A stretch of 64,000 nucleotides of DNA from Actinomadura barringtoniae (GTDB lineage: Bacteria > Actinomycetota > Actinomycetes > Streptosporangiales > Streptosporangiaceae): NCBI RefSeq assembly GCF_017573505.1, contig NZ_JAGEOJ010000025.1, positions 62,001 through 126,000 on the forward strand. The letters are read 5' to 3'. Positions 34,697-43,557 of this stretch are shown here, one piece after another. Both the position numbers and the translations under genes were made by a program. The notes under the pieces were generated by a model. The model was given only the letters and a program-made list of their open reading frames with translations, had not been told where the DNA came from and made no database searches. Each line of letters starts with the position of its first letter. Within the stretch, counting starts at the first letter, position 1.

Positions 34697-35542
34697 TCAG
34701 GCCGGCTTGCGCGGCGTCTTCACCGTCAGGACCGGGTCGCGCTGAGCAGAGAGCTTGGCGAGCGTCCGGCGCGTGGTCATCAGGTAGTACTCGCGCGGGA
34801 ACGTCCGTACGCGCGACGGCAGCCGCGGGTAGACGGCGGCCAGGGCGGTCATCAGGAGCCGGAAGCGCCGCTGCCGGGCGCGGTCCCAGGTCCAGCCGTA
34901 CTGCTCGCGGATCGGCGCGGGCATCAGCCCGGCCGTGAGCAGCCGCACCATCGCCAGGCCGGGCGCGCCGAGCGGGCCGGTGGGCAGCTTCGGGTTCAGG
35001 ACCTGGTCGGCGATCGCACGGGACGCGTCGGTGATCTTCAGGCTCTGGACCATCTCCGCGTAGTAGACGCGGAAGTCGGGATAGGCGGCGGGCATCCGGT
35101 CCTCGGGGCAGCCGAGGATCGTCGCGTAGACCTTGGTCTGCTGGTAGAGCTCGTCCAGCTCGGCATCGCTGAAACGCCGCCGGAACAGCTCCTGGTAGAA
35201 CTGCGCCGCCACCGCGAACAGCGTCGCCGCGACCCAGACCTGCAGCTCCGGGTCGTTCGCCTCGTAGCCGGGCCCGGTGATCTGCTCGTGGCCCTTGCGT
35301 ACGAGTGCGCTGAAGCGTTCGGCCTCGTCGCGCGTGCCGAACTGCACCGCGTACAGCCAGCCCATGGTGTTCTGCAGGCGCCGCAGCGGGTTGTCGGCCG
35401 TGTAGCTGTGGTCGTACACGCCCTGCGCCACCTTGGGGTGGGCCGTCTGGAGGAGGGACGCCGCCCCGCCCGCCGCGATGAGCACGCCCTCGCGGGTGAC
35501 GAGCCGGATGAGGTCGCCGTCCCTGAACAGTCCGTCGGTCAT
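34697..35542 (-). CDS. MpaB/latex-clearing-type oxygenase family protein (DUF2236)
   Basis: About 281 residues from ATG 35542; ATG 35551 is nine bases further up. Typical of the oxygenase MpaB family: LIRLVTREGVLIAAGGAASLLQTAHPKVAQGVYDHS (His residues and Arg that in rubber oxygenase relatives surround the heme), NPLRRLQNTMGWLYAVQFG, and a helical C-terminus. Family members are all-helical, often heme-binding; most substrates are unknown. TACAAT lies seven bases upstream of 35542, suggesting a leaderless transcript, and a palindrome overlaps it, so a local repressor is likely. Confidence 0.85.
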   Translation of the reverse strand: MTDGLFRDGDLIRLVTREGVLIAAGGAASLLQTAHPKVAQGVYDHSYTADNPLRRLQNTMGWLYAVQFGTRDEAERFSALVRKGHEQITGPGYEANDPELQVWVAATLFAVAAQFYQELFRRRFSDAELDELYQQTKVYATILGCPEDRMPAAYPDFRVYYAEMVQSLKITDASRAIADQVLNPKLPTGPLGAPGLAMVRLLTAGLMPAPIREQYGWTWDRARQRRFRLLMTALAAVYPRLPSRVRTFPREYYLMTTRRTLAKLSAQRDPVLTVKTPRKPA

Positions 35543-35549
35543 GGCGATC

Positions 35550-35570
35550 ATTGTAAGTAAGTACTTGCTT
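35550..35570 (-). promoter_or_regulatory. Promoter -10 (TACAAT) with overlapping palindrome
   Basis: The palindrome AAGTAAGTACTTGCTT (35555-35570) has one mismatch in eight base pairs and lies directly upstream of the TACAAT of the oxygenase gene. The size and symmetry fit a TetR-type operator; no TetR gene is in the immediate neighbourhood. Confidence 0.5.
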
Positions 35571-35642
35571 CAAAGTCACGCCGACCGGGCACCGCCGAAA
35601 ATCGAGGAGACATGATCGACGGCGGGCGGGGATAATCAGGGC

Positions 35643-36068
35643 ATGCCCGCCGAGATCCATGTCCGCGGCTCGTTCTCCATCCCGGAGTCCGAGCTCAGCT
35701 GGCGATTCTCCAGATCCTCGGGGCCGGGCGGGCAGCACGTGAACACCAGCGCGACGGCCGCCGAGCTGTCCTTCGACGTGGCCGGCTCCCCGTCCGTCCC
35801 GGACAACCTGCGCGGGCGTGCGCTGGAACGCCTGTCGGGCCGCCTCGTCCGCGGTGTGCTCACGATCCGCGCCGAGGAGTACCGCTCCCAGCAGCGCAAC
35901 CGTGACGCCGCCCGCGCCCGCCTCGCCTCGATCATGGCCGACGCCACGGCCCCGCCCCCGAAGAAGCGCATCCCCAAGAAGATCCCGCGCGGCATCAACG
36001 AGCGCCGCCTGGAGAGCAAGAAGCGCCGTTCCAGCGTGAAGCGCCAGCGTTCAAACCGCTGGGACTGA
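35643..36068 (+). CDS. arfB: Alternative ribosome-rescue factor / peptidyl-tRNA hydrolase ArfB
   Basis: 141 residues from ATG 35643. The RF1-like catalytic motif SSGPGGQHVNTSATAAEL carries GGQ, which hydrolyses peptidyl-tRNA in the ribosome A-site, and the C-terminal tail (PPPKKRIPKKIPRGINERRLESKKRRSSVKRQRSNRW) is the basic extension that enters the empty mRNA channel. Length and architecture match ArfB (YaeJ). GATAAT stands six bases before the ATG and no ribosome site is seen, so the mRNA is probably leaderless. Confidence 0.93.
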   Translation: MPAEIHVRGSFSIPESELSWRFSRSSGPGGQHVNTSATAAELSFDVAGSPSVPDNLRGRALERLSGRLVRGVLTIRAEEYRSQQRNRDAARARLASIMADATAPPPKKRIPKKIPRGINERRLESKKRRSSVKRQRSNRWD

Positions 36069-36088
36069 CCCGCGGCCGGCGCCACCGT

Positions 36089-36670
36089 TCAGCCGTCGGC
36101 GGCCCGGATGGCTCGCATGGCCTCGCGGCGCTGTTCGCCCGACAGAACGTCGATGTAGACCTTGCCCGCCAGGTGGCCGCACTCGTGCTGCAGGCAGCGG
36201 GCGAAGTAGCCGGTGCCCTCGACGCGGATCGGCTTGCCCTTGAGGTCGACGCCCTCGACGACGGCGTGCGCGTGCCGGGGAGTGTCGTAGCGCTTGCCGG
36301 GCAGCGACAGGCAGCCCTCGGCCTCGATCAGCATCTCCCCGTCCGCCGCGACGAGCACCGGGTTGACCACGTGGCCCACGTGGCGGCGGCCCTCGTCGTC
36401 GTTGCAGTCGTAGACGAAGATCTGCTGCGAGACGCCGATCTGGTTGGCGGCCAGGCCCGCGCCCTCCGCCTCGTACATCGTGACGAACATGTCGTCGATG
36501 AGCCGTTCGAGCGCCTCGTCGAAGGTGCGCACCGGGTCGCACTCGGTGCGGAGCACCGGGTCGCCCAGCGTTCTGATGGGGCGGACCGTTCCGCCCCGGT
36601 TTCCCCGCTTGGTGTCGCGCGGGTGACGCGCCTCGCGCGCCTCTCCCGCCTCGCGTGCAGCCTTGCCCAT
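36089..36670 (-). CDS. def: Peptide deformylase
   Basis: About 193 residues from ATG 36670; seven bases upstream is TAGGAT, a leaderless promoter pattern. The three motifs are GAGLAANQIG (motif 1, GxGxAAxQ), EGCLSLPG (motif 2, Cys metal ligand) and QHECGHLAG (motif 3, HExxH). It removes the formyl group from nascent proteins in the cytosol. The extra basic N-terminal 30 residues (KAAREAGEAREARHPRDTKRGNRGG) are not in the core family. It converges with arfB, with 20 bases between the stops. A genome of this kind often has more than one def, so essentiality cannot be judged. Confidence 0.94.
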   Translation of the reverse strand: MGKAAREAGEAREARHPRDTKRGNRGGTVRPIRTLGDPVLRTECDPVRTFDEALERLIDDMFVTMYEAEGAGLAANQIGVSQQIFVYDCNDDEGRRHVGHVVNPVLVAADGEMLIEAEGCLSLPGKRYDTPRHAHAVVEGVDLKGKPIRVEGTGYFARCLQHECGHLAGKVYIDVLSGEQRREAMRAIRAADG

Positions 36671-36692
36671 GCCAAAGATCCTAATAACCGAA

Positions 36693-36741
36693 CACGGTGT
36701 CTCCGCCACCCCGGCCGAAGCCTGGTGGCGGAGACACCGTG
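36693..36741 (-). terminator. 18-bp perfect hairpin between the DivIVA-like and def genes
   Basis: CACGGTGTCTCCGCCACC (36693-36710) pairs perfectly with GGTGGCGGAGACACCGTG (36724-36741), loop 13 bases. It ends the DivIVA-like transcript just before the def promoter. Confidence 0.82.
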
Positions 36742-36781
36742 CGCCCGTTGATCTCCTGAACCCGCCCGCGGCGGTCCGAGG

Positions 36782-37810
36782 TCAGCTGGGGTCGCCCGCG
36801 GGGCCGGACTGCGGCGGGATGGACGGGCCCTCGGAGTCCACCGGCGGCTTGGCCTGCGGCGGAACCTGCGGCTCGATCGGGCCGGTGTCGGCCTCGTGCT
36901 TCTCCAGCCCGGGACCGTGCGACGGCGCGTGCGGCGCCATCGGGGCCTGGGCCGGAGCCGGCTTCGGCGTGGACGGAACGGCCGGAGCCGACGGCCCCGA
37001 CGGGGAGGACGGAGACGACGGGGCGGACGGCATCGACGGCGCCGAGGGCCGGGAGGCGACGGGCGGCGGGCCGGCGGGGGCCTGCGGCTTGCGCGGGCCG
37101 GGCGCGCTCGGCGCCTTCACCGCGTCCTCGACCATCTTCTCCAGCGGGCCGGCGTCGTTCTCGGCCTTGAGCAGGCGGTTCAGCGTCTCGCTGATCTCGG
37201 TCAGCCGCTGCAGGGACTGCGTGTGGTTCTTGGTGAGCTGGGTCAGCCGGGTCGTCGCGCCCTCGTTGATGACGCTGGCGCGCCGCTCGGAGGCCGTCAG
37301 GGTGCGCTCGGCCTCGAGGCGGGCGCTCGTGACGGTCTGCTCGGCCTCCTGCTTGGCGGCGGTCAGAACGCTGTCGGACTCCTTCTTGGCGGAGGCCAGC
37401 ACCTGGTCGGCCTTCTGCTTGGCCTGGGCCAGATCGTCGCCCGCGCGCTCACGGGCCTCGTCCACGATGCGCTTGGACTCGTTCTCGGCGTCCTTGCGGA
37501 TCTGGCCGCCCTTGGCCTCGGCCTCGGCCACCTTGTCCTTGGCCTCGTCCTCGGCCAGGTTGATGATCTGGCGGAGCCGGTCGCTCAGGTCGTCACCGGT
37601 CGGCTTGCGCGCCTCCCGGACCTCGGCCATCTCGCGACGGGTGCGTTCCACATCGTCGAGAGCGCGGGCGAGCCGGGCCTCGAGTTCACGGATCTGGTTC
37701 TGGCTGCGGGCGATGAACTCGTCGACCTGGCGGCGGTTGTAGCCGCGCATGACGATCTCGAAGGATTCCTCGCGAAGGAGGTTCGGCAGGATTTCTGCTT
37801 CGTTGTTCAT
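36782..37810 (-). CDS. DivIVA-domain coiled-coil protein
   Basis: About 342 residues from ATG 37810, with AAGG four bases upstream (ATG 37828 is possible). The N-terminal SFEIVMRGYNRRQVDEFI is the DivIVA/GpsB-type lipid-binding signature. A long charged coiled coil (roughly 45-230) follows, rich in KxExE heptads, then a Pro/Ala/Ser-rich tail of about 110 residues. Comparable proteins of filamentous actinomycetes organise polar growth or the cytoskeleton (some were called cellulose-binding proteins). It is longer than DivIVA/Wag31 itself, and is likely a second polar-type scaffold. Confidence 0.87.
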   Translation of the reverse strand: MNNEAEILPNLLREESFEIVMRGYNRRQVDEFIARSQNQIRELEARLARALDDVERTRREMAEVREARKPTGDDLSDRLRQIINLAEDEAKDKVAEAEAKGGQIRKDAENESKRIVDEARERAGDDLAQAKQKADQVLASAKKESDSVLTAAKQEAEQTVTSARLEAERTLTASERRASVINEGATTRLTQLTKNHTQSLQRLTEISETLNRLLKAENDAGPLEKMVEDAVKAPSAPGPRKPQAPAGPPPVASRPSAPSMPSAPSSPSSPSGPSAPAVPSTPKPAPAQAPMAPHAPSHGPGLEKHEADTGPIEPQVPPQAKPPVDSEGPSIPPQSGPAGDPS

Positions 37811-38157
37811 GATGCCTTGGGGGGTCATGGACGAGGTTGATCACCCCGTCAGGGGTCAGGAGACAGCCGGGAAACGTCAGGGTTGACTCTTGTCCGGTCC
37901 ACCCCATTCGCGCAACCGGAACGCTCGTTGTTGCTGCCATTTCTTAACCTGGGGCGGGTCGGCAAGTTGTCCAATCTTAGGAAATTTCGCGTCAATGTCG
38001 TCGCGGCGCGCAACCTGCCCGGGTGGGTTGTGCGTCCTTTTCGGTAGGCACCCGTCGTGCGCGGCGGCAGCCGCGCCGAGCCGCCTCTTCCGCATCCTGT
38101 CCACGGGGGCAGGCCCGCCGCGGGCTCCCCCGCACGACGGGGCCTACGATCGCCCCT

Positions 38158-38688
38158 ATGAGCAGCGAGAGTTACGTGGGGGCCCTGGGCCCGGACGAGC
38201 CGCGCATCCACCCCGACGCCTGGGTCGCGCCCGGCGCGGTCGTGGTGGGCAAGGTCACGCTCGGCCGCGATTCCAGCATTTGGTACGGCTCGGTACTGCG
38301 CGGCGACGACGAAGAGATCATTGTCGGGAACGAGTGCAACGTCCAGGATCTTTGCTGCCTGCACGCCGACCCCGGAACGCCCGCCGTACTGGAGGACAGG
38401 GTCAGCTTGGGCCACAAGGCCATGGTGCACGGTGCGCACGTGGAGACGGGCTCGCTCATCGGAATCGGTGCCATCGTTCTGAACGGCGCCCGTATCGGTG
38501 CCGGGACGCTTATCGCCGCCGGTGCGCTCATCCCGCCCGGTAAGCAGATTCCCGCCGGCGTTCTGGTTAAGGGCTCCCCAGGCAAGGTCGTACGGGAGTT
38601 GAACGACGATGATCGCCTTGTCCTGGCGCACACCTACGAGGTGTATGTGAAGAAGGCCCAGCGGCACCGTTCGGCCACCTGGCACTGA
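38158..38688 (+). CDS. Gamma-class carbonic anhydrase-like hexapeptide protein
   Basis: 176 residues from ATG 38158. TACGAT stands seven bases upstream and no ribosome site is seen, hence a leaderless mRNA. The left-handed beta-helix repeats are visible (VVVGKVTLGRDSSIWYGSVLRGD, IIVGNECNVQDLCCLHAD, VSLGHKAMVHGAHV, SLIGIGAIVLNGARIGAGTLIAAGALI). The histidines in LHAD and LGHKAMVH correspond to the three zinc ligands of the CamH/YrdA group. It could interconvert CO2 and bicarbonate, though many members have weak or no activity. Confidence 0.9.
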   Translation: MSSESYVGALGPDEPRIHPDAWVAPGAVVVGKVTLGRDSSIWYGSVLRGDDEEIIVGNECNVQDLCCLHADPGTPAVLEDRVSLGHKAMVHGAHVETGSLIGIGAIVLNGARIGAGTLIAAGALIPPGKQIPAGVLVKGSPGKVVRELNDDDRLVLAHTYEVYVKKAQRHRSATWH

Positions 38689-38820
38689 CCCGCCGCCACC
38701 CTCAGGGCCCCCCGCGCCGCCCCGCGGCCGCCCTCACGGCCACCCTCACGGCCACCCCGCGCTGACCCAGAGCCACCCGGTGCTGACCCACGGGCCCGTC
38801 GCCCGCACTACGATGACCAT

Positions 38821-41800
38821 GTGGTGTGGGGACCGGGCTATGGCAGTGCTCCGCCGCCCAGCCCCCCGACGGGGCAGGATCCATTCTCGGCGGCCGAGCA
38901 CGATACGAGGGCGATGGTGGCCGCGGGCTGGTGGGCGTCGGCGCCTCCACAACAGCGCCAGCACGCCATCGGCGGGCGCATGCTCATGCTGCCCGACGGC
39001 ACGTGGTGGCTGTTCGGAGCATGGGCGCGCTGGTACCGCCTGCATCCCTCAGACGGCCAGTGGTACCTCTGCCCGCCTCCGCTTTCCCCGGCCGTGCGCA
39101 TGGCCGCCCGGCCCGCCCAGCACGGCAGCGGGCAGGTCCCGGCCCTGCCGCCGCACGTCGTGCCCGCCGGGCCGGACTTCTCCTACTCGCCGCCCATCTC
39201 GCTTCCCTTCGTGGGGCACGGGTTCGCGACGGACCTGACGTACAACGTCCGTTCGACCGTCGAGTCGGCCGCCGCCCTGCCGACCTCCGAATACCCGCAC
39301 TGGTGGTCGCAGTTCACCCCCGAGACGCCCTCGACCGTCGCGGTCTCGTGGGGCGTCATGCTCTGGTGCTGCAGCGCCCCCGCCTTCGACTCGCGGCTCG
39401 ACGGGCAGATGCTCGACCTCTGGAAGCCCTACAAGGCCAAGCCGCTGCCGGATGTGGACGGCCCGCGCTGGCTGACCCCGCCGCCGCTGGAGGCCCTGGT
39501 CGGCCTTTATGCCGAACGGCTCAGGGCGAGCAGGGTCGACGCCGCCGTGGTCGTACTGCGGACCATGTGGGCGGTGGCGAGCGTTCTGCGCGAGGACCCG
39601 CGCTTCCAGGTGCGGGCCGACGCCCTGCTGGAGATGCTCAGCGCCACCCTCAGCAACCCGACGGTGGACTACGGCGCGCTTCCTTATGGAGACCAGGCCC
39701 TCGTGCAGCAGTGGCTGACGCGCTGCCCGCCGCACCTGGTGCCCGCGCTGCGGAACGAGAGTTCGCCCGGGGACAACTTCCGCCACGCCTACTACAGCCT
39801 GGCCGAGGTGATCGGCGACCTCGCCGGAGACCCGGCCGACCCCGCCTACATCGAGCCCCGGCTGGTGGCGGCCGCGCTGGTGGCCGCCGACCTGGACGTC
39901 GTACGCAAGGAGATGGCGGCCAACATCGTCCCCTGGCTCGACCCGGAGATCCGCTACACCGTTCAGGCGGTCGGGAGCCAGGCAGGACATCCGCTGCGCC
40001 GCCTGTGGCCCACGGACCAGCGGCTGCCTGACCCGTTGCGGGCCGCGCTGGCCCAGGGAGACGCCGCCGAACGCGTGCTCGCCGCCACGTACGAGGTGGA
40101 CCTGGCCTGGTGCCGCCTCGCCGGGATGCCCGCCAGGCCGCGCGGCTTCCCGGTCCCCACGGCCGTCATCGCCGAACTCATCGGCCGCGAGCGCGCACGG
40201 GCCACGGCCGCCGCCGGCTCGACCGGCGCGGCGCCCGCCGCCCCCGCGTACGCCCAGCATCAGACGCCGCTCAGCTCGCAGAGCCAGCCGGGCCTGAAAC
40301 CCGGGGCGCCGCCGCAGCCCATGGGGATGCCCGAGCCGCCCGGCCAGCCGTACGTACAGCCGCCCGCTCAGCCGGGCGCGGGCGGACCGCACGGCTTCAA
40401 CCAGGCCCAGCCGCCGCCCCCTCCCGCGGCGGCGGCAGCGCAACCGTCCGCTGAGGAGCAGGAGGGGGAGAACTACGCCCCTCCCTACACCGAGCTGGGC
40501 TTCCAGCGCCCGGGCGGCGCGCCTCCCGCCCCCGTCCAGGCCGCCTCGCCCGTTCCGCCGCCTCCGCCTGGCCAGCCGGGCCAACCTCCTCAGCCGTACG
40601 CGGCCCAGCAGCCACCGCCCGGCGTCCCGGCCCCGCCCCAGGCCCCTGTCCCGCCTGGCGCGGCGGCAGTCCCTGCCGAGGAGCAGCCGGAGTCGGAGCA
40701 CTACGCCCCGCCCTACACCGAGCTGGGTTTCCAGCCCGCAGGTGCCCCACCGGCGGGTTTTCAAGGCGGACCCCCGCAGCCCCAAGGCCAGCCCCCTCAG
40801 CAGCAGCCTCCCGGCCAGCCGCCCCAGCCTCCCGGCCAGCCGCCGCAGCCTCCCGGCCAGCCGCCGCAGCCTCCCGGCCAGCCGCCGCAGCCGCAGCCCC
40901 AGCCTCAGGCCGCCCAGCAGGCTCAGTTCGGGCAGCCCGCTCCCGTTCCGCCGGAGCCTGAGAAGCCGGTCGATCCCTACGCCACCCGCTTCGACGAGGG
41001 GGCAGGCAAGAGGCGCCCTCAGGGACAGCCCGTTCCCCCGGCGCCTCAGCAGCAGGGCCCGCCCGGCACGCGCATCATGCCCCCCGGCGGCGTGGACGGC
41101 GACCAGCCCGGCGGCGCAGGCGGAGGCGGCGCGCCTCCCGGCGGCGGTACGCGGATCATGTCCGAGACCATGGTCGGCGACTTCGACTTCCTCGACCACA
41201 CGCCCTCGCCCGACACCCCCATTCACGAGATCCCGCCGCCTCAGGAAAGCGTGGACCGCCGCGTGCTGGAGCGGTACGGCATCAGCCTGGTCTCCGGCTC
41301 CCAGGACGCGGGGGAGCTGCTGGACGATCTGCGCGGGCGCATCGAGAGCTGGCACGTCCCCGGCGAGGACGACATCGAGGCCACCCGGGTCGACGGGCGG
41401 CCGTCGGCGATGGGCGTGCCGAGCATCCTGCTGGTCGGCGGCCCGCACACCGGGCAGCGCCGGCTGGCCCGCATGATCGCGCTCACCGCCGCCGACGCGG
41501 GGCTCGGCGACGGGTCCATCCGCGCCGCCGACGCCGATGACGTCCGGGAGGCGCCCGCGGAGGGCATCGCCAGGATCCTCGGTTCCGCCGCGCAGCAGCC
41601 GAACGGCCCCGGCGCAGGCGGCGTGGTCCTCTTCGAACGCCTGGACGTGGCGGTCACGACGGCGGCCGACCCGGTGGCGTCCGCGGCCGCCGTGCGGCGC
41701 GCGCGGCGCGACCCGTCGGCGGGCAACCTGCTGATCGCCACCTGCGAGCCCCGCGCGTTCAAGCGCCTGGCCAAGGACCATCCGCGGCTCACCGAGATCT

Positions 41801-42915
41801 TCCGGGTCTACCGGATGCCCGACCTCACCGAGCTCGACGACCGCATGACGCTGCTGCACCTGCTGGCCGACGAACGCCGCGTCACGCTCGCCAACGCGGC
41901 CCTGGAGGTCGCCCGCGAGGACCTGGCGCGGCTGCGCGGTCCCGGCGACCTGGTCAACGCGCGCCTGGTGGAGACCTACCTCGACAAGGCCTGCCAGCGT
42001 TCGCTCGAACGCGCCGGAGCGTCCAGGGACCGGCTGGTGCTCACCCCCGACGACCTCTCCGGGGTCGCCGAGAGCATCGAGCCCGCGCTGCGCCCGCCCG
42101 GCGACATCGACGGCTACCTGCGCCGCCTCGACGGGCTGAGCGGGCTCACCGGCGTCAAGGCCGCCGTACGGGAGCTGATCGAGGAAGCGCGGCTGGCCGC
42201 CGACCGTGCCCGCTACGGCGTGGAGAGCGGTTCGCGGCACCTGGTCTTCACAGGCCCGCCCGGCACCGGCAAGACGACGGTCGCGACCCTGCTCGGCGGC
42301 ATCTACGCGGCGCTCGGCCTGCTCGACTCGGGGCACGTGGTGGCGTGCCGCCCGGTTCACCTGGCGGGCCGCGACCAGCTCGACACCGAGGGCCGCGTCG
42401 CGGGCATGGTCGACCAGGCACTGGGCGGCGTACTGCTGATCCAGGAGGCGTACCGCCTGGACCGCAGCCCCGACGTGGTGCGCGAGCTGCTCGACCAGAT
42501 GGAGGAACGCGCCGACCGCTTCGTGATCATCTGCTCGAGCCCGGGGGCCGAGATGGAGGGCTTCCTGTCGGGCAACCCCGCGTTCCGCGCCGAGATGGGC
42601 CGGGTGCTGGAGTTCGAGGGGATGGGCGACCGCGACCTGGTGCGGCTCTTCCAGGACTACGCCGAACGCGACCTGTACATGCTCGACGAGGAGCTCCGCG
42701 TGGAGCTGCTGTCCCGCTTCGCCCGGATGCGGCAGGACCCGGCCTTCGCGTACGCCAGGACGATCCGCGGGCTCTTCGAGCAGACCGTCGCCCGGCAGGC
42801 CGCCAGGCTCGCGGGCGCGGACGTCAACGCCGCCACGGTGGCCCGCCTGACCGCCCGGGACCTGCCCGAATCACCGCTGGAACAGATGCTGGGCGACTTT
42901 CACCAAGGCCGCTGA
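38821..42915 (+). CDS. Giant AAA+ protein with two CbxX/EccA-like modules
   Basis: 1364 residues from GTG 38821, six bases after TACGAT, so probably leaderless. Residues 1-465 form a helical N-terminal region with Trp-rich 'LPDGTWWLFGAWARWYRLHPSDGQWYLC'. Residues 465-790 are Pro/Gln/Gly-rich with two copies of YAPPYTELGFQ and two GTRIM motifs. The first AAA+ module (about 860-1080) is degenerate: the Walker A site reads GGPHTGQRR without the invariant Lys. The second (about 1110-1364) has an intact Walker A GPPGTGKTT (near 1146), but the Walker B reads GGVLLIQEAYRL, with Gln where Asp is expected. The fold resembles EccA of type VII secretion and CbbX. It may be a remodelling ATPase or a scaffold. 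Confidence 0.87.
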   Translation: MVWGPGYGSAPPPSPPTGQDPFSAAEHDTRAMVAAGWWASAPPQQRQHAIGGRMLMLPDGTWWLFGAWARWYRLHPSDGQWYLCPPPLSPAVRMAARPAQHGSGQVPALPPHVVPAGPDFSYSPPISLPFVGHGFATDLTYNVRSTVESAAALPTSEYPHWWSQFTPETPSTVAVSWGVMLWCCSAPAFDSRLDGQMLDLWKPYKAKPLPDVDGPRWLTPPPLEALVGLYAERLRASRVDAAVVVLRTMWAVASVLREDPRFQVRADALLEMLSATLSNPTVDYGALPYGDQALVQQWLTRCPPHLVPALRNESSPGDNFRHAYYSLAEVIGDLAGDPADPAYIEPRLVAAALVAADLDVVRKEMAANIVPWLDPEIRYTVQAVGSQAGHPLRRLWPTDQRLPDPLRAALAQGDAAERVLAATYEVDLAWCRLAGMPARPRGFPVPTAVIAELIGRERARATAAAGSTGAAPAAPAYAQHQTPLSSQSQPGLKPGAPPQPMGMPEPPGQPYVQPPAQPGAGGPHGFNQAQPPPPPAAAAAQPSAEEQEGENYAPPYTELGFQRPGGAPPAPVQAASPVPPPPPGQPGQPPQPYAAQQPPPGVPAPPQAPVPPGAAAVPAEEQPESEHYAPPYTELGFQPAGAPPAGFQGGPPQPQGQPPQQQPPGQPPQPPGQPPQPPGQPPQPPGQPPQPQPQPQAAQQAQFGQPAPVPPEPEKPVDPYATRFDEGAGKRRPQGQPVPPAPQQQGPPGTRIMPPGGVDGDQPGGAGGGGAPPGGGTRIMSETMVGDFDFLDHTPSPDTPIHEIPPPQESVDRRVLERYGISLVSGSQDAGELLDDLRGRIESWHVPGEDDIEATRVDGRPSAMGVPSILLVGGPHTGQRRLARMIALTAADAGLGDGSIRAADADDVREAPAEGIARILGSAAQQPNGPGAGGVVLFERLDVAVTTAADPVASAAAVRRARRDPSAGNLLIATCEPRAFKRLAKDHPRLTEIFRVYRMPDLTELDDRMTLLHLLADERRVTLANAALEVAREDLARLRGPGDLVNARLVETYLDKACQRSLERAGASRDRLVLTPDDLSGVAESIEPALRPPGDIDGYLRRLDGLSGLTGVKAAVRELIEEARLAADRARYGVESGSRHLVFTGPPGTGKTTVATLLGGIYAALGLLDSGHVVACRPVHLAGRDQLDTEGRVAGMVDQALGGVLLIQEAYRLDRSPDVVRELLDQMEERADRFVIICSSPGAEMEGFLSGNPAFRAEMGRVLEFEGMGDRDLVRLFQDYAERDLYMLDEELRVELLSRFARMRQDPAFAYARTIRGLFEQTVARQAARLAGADVNAATVARLTARDLPESPLEQMLGDFHQGR

Positions 42916-43180
42916 GAGGTCGCCGACGGACCGCTGAGAACGGCAGAAAGGCCAGGTCGTTCCGGCATGAAGCGGTCAAAACCCGGGAAGGCTCGTCATG
43001 AGAGTCCCGGTGGATGAGGCCCGATTGGTATAGGCCCGGTGCCCCTAGCGCGGTGGCGGGAAGTAGCCATGAGGGTGAGGGATGGAGTGGCCCTCGAATG
43101 GCCCTCTTGGGTCATGCCCCTTCGGCCGTCCGAAGCGTAGCCTCGTCATTGGGTGTGGGGAACGAACGGAGGTGGACGCG

Positions 43181-43366
43181 GTGCGCCAGCAGAATCTCGA
43201 CCTGCGCGTCCACGACCGTGTTGCGCTGGACGAGATCGAACTCTATGCCGAGATGCTCAGTGCGGTGGCATCGGCCGAGCGGCCGCTGACCATCGCTGAG
43301 ATCGACATGGTGCTCGGCGTACGTCAGAGCGAAGCCGGTCGTCGCGAGCTAGCGCCGCAAGATTAG
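43181..43366 (+). CDS. Small conserved-looking protein, 61 residues
   Basis: GTG 43181 is eight bases after AGG of CGGAGG. The product, MRQQNLDLRVHDRVALDEIE followed by LYAEMLSAVASAERPLTIAEIDMVLG, is mostly helical with the pattern 'ERPLTIAEIDMVLGV' that looks like the end of an actinobacterial small-protein family, although I cannot name it. It is monocistronic and followed by tandem repeats and a good terminator. The function is unknown; the strong ribosome site and terminator argue that it is real. Confidence 0.7.
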   Translation: MRQQNLDLRVHDRVALDEIELYAEMLSAVASAERPLTIAEIDMVLGVRQSEAGRRELAPQD

Positions 43367-43405
43367 CCGACGAACACCGCGCCGGGGACCGCACGAGCGG
43401 CCCCG

Positions 43406-43462
43406 GCGCAACCCACACCGGTCCGCGCAACCCACACCGGTCCGCGCAACCCACACCGGTCC
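43406..43462. repeat. Three 19-bp tandem repeats
   Basis: GCGCAACCCACACCGGTCC is repeated without change at 43406, 43425 and 43444, in the space between the 61-residue protein and its terminator. No coding role is apparent. Confidence 0.92.
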
Positions 43463-43483
43463 GCACACCGACCCGCTTCAGTG

Positions 43484-43517
43484 CACGCCTCGGGATCGAT
43501 CCCGGGGTGTTTTTTAT
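43484..43517 (+). terminator. Rho-independent terminator with T-run
   Basis: CACGCCTCGGGATCGATCCCGGGGTG forms a stem around GATC and is followed by TTTTTTATT, the best classical terminator in the window. Confidence 0.9.
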
Positions 43518-43557
43518 TGACCGATCGCGCTTCCCGACCGGTGCCACATTTCGGAAA

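Noticed and set aside
37877..38104. 75-residue minus-strand frame between the DivIVA-like and carbonic anhydrase genes
   Set aside because: No ribosome site, no recognisable family; most likely the promoter region of two divergent genes, although a small gene cannot be excluded.
39049..42360. 1103-residue minus-strand frame opposite the AAA+ gene
   Set aside because: Shadow of the AAA+ reading frame; no family pattern, and the plus strand has intact Walker A and WNG/GTRIM motifs.
43406..43462. CRISPR array
   Set aside because: Three directly adjoining 19-bp repeats have no spacers and no cas gene is near.
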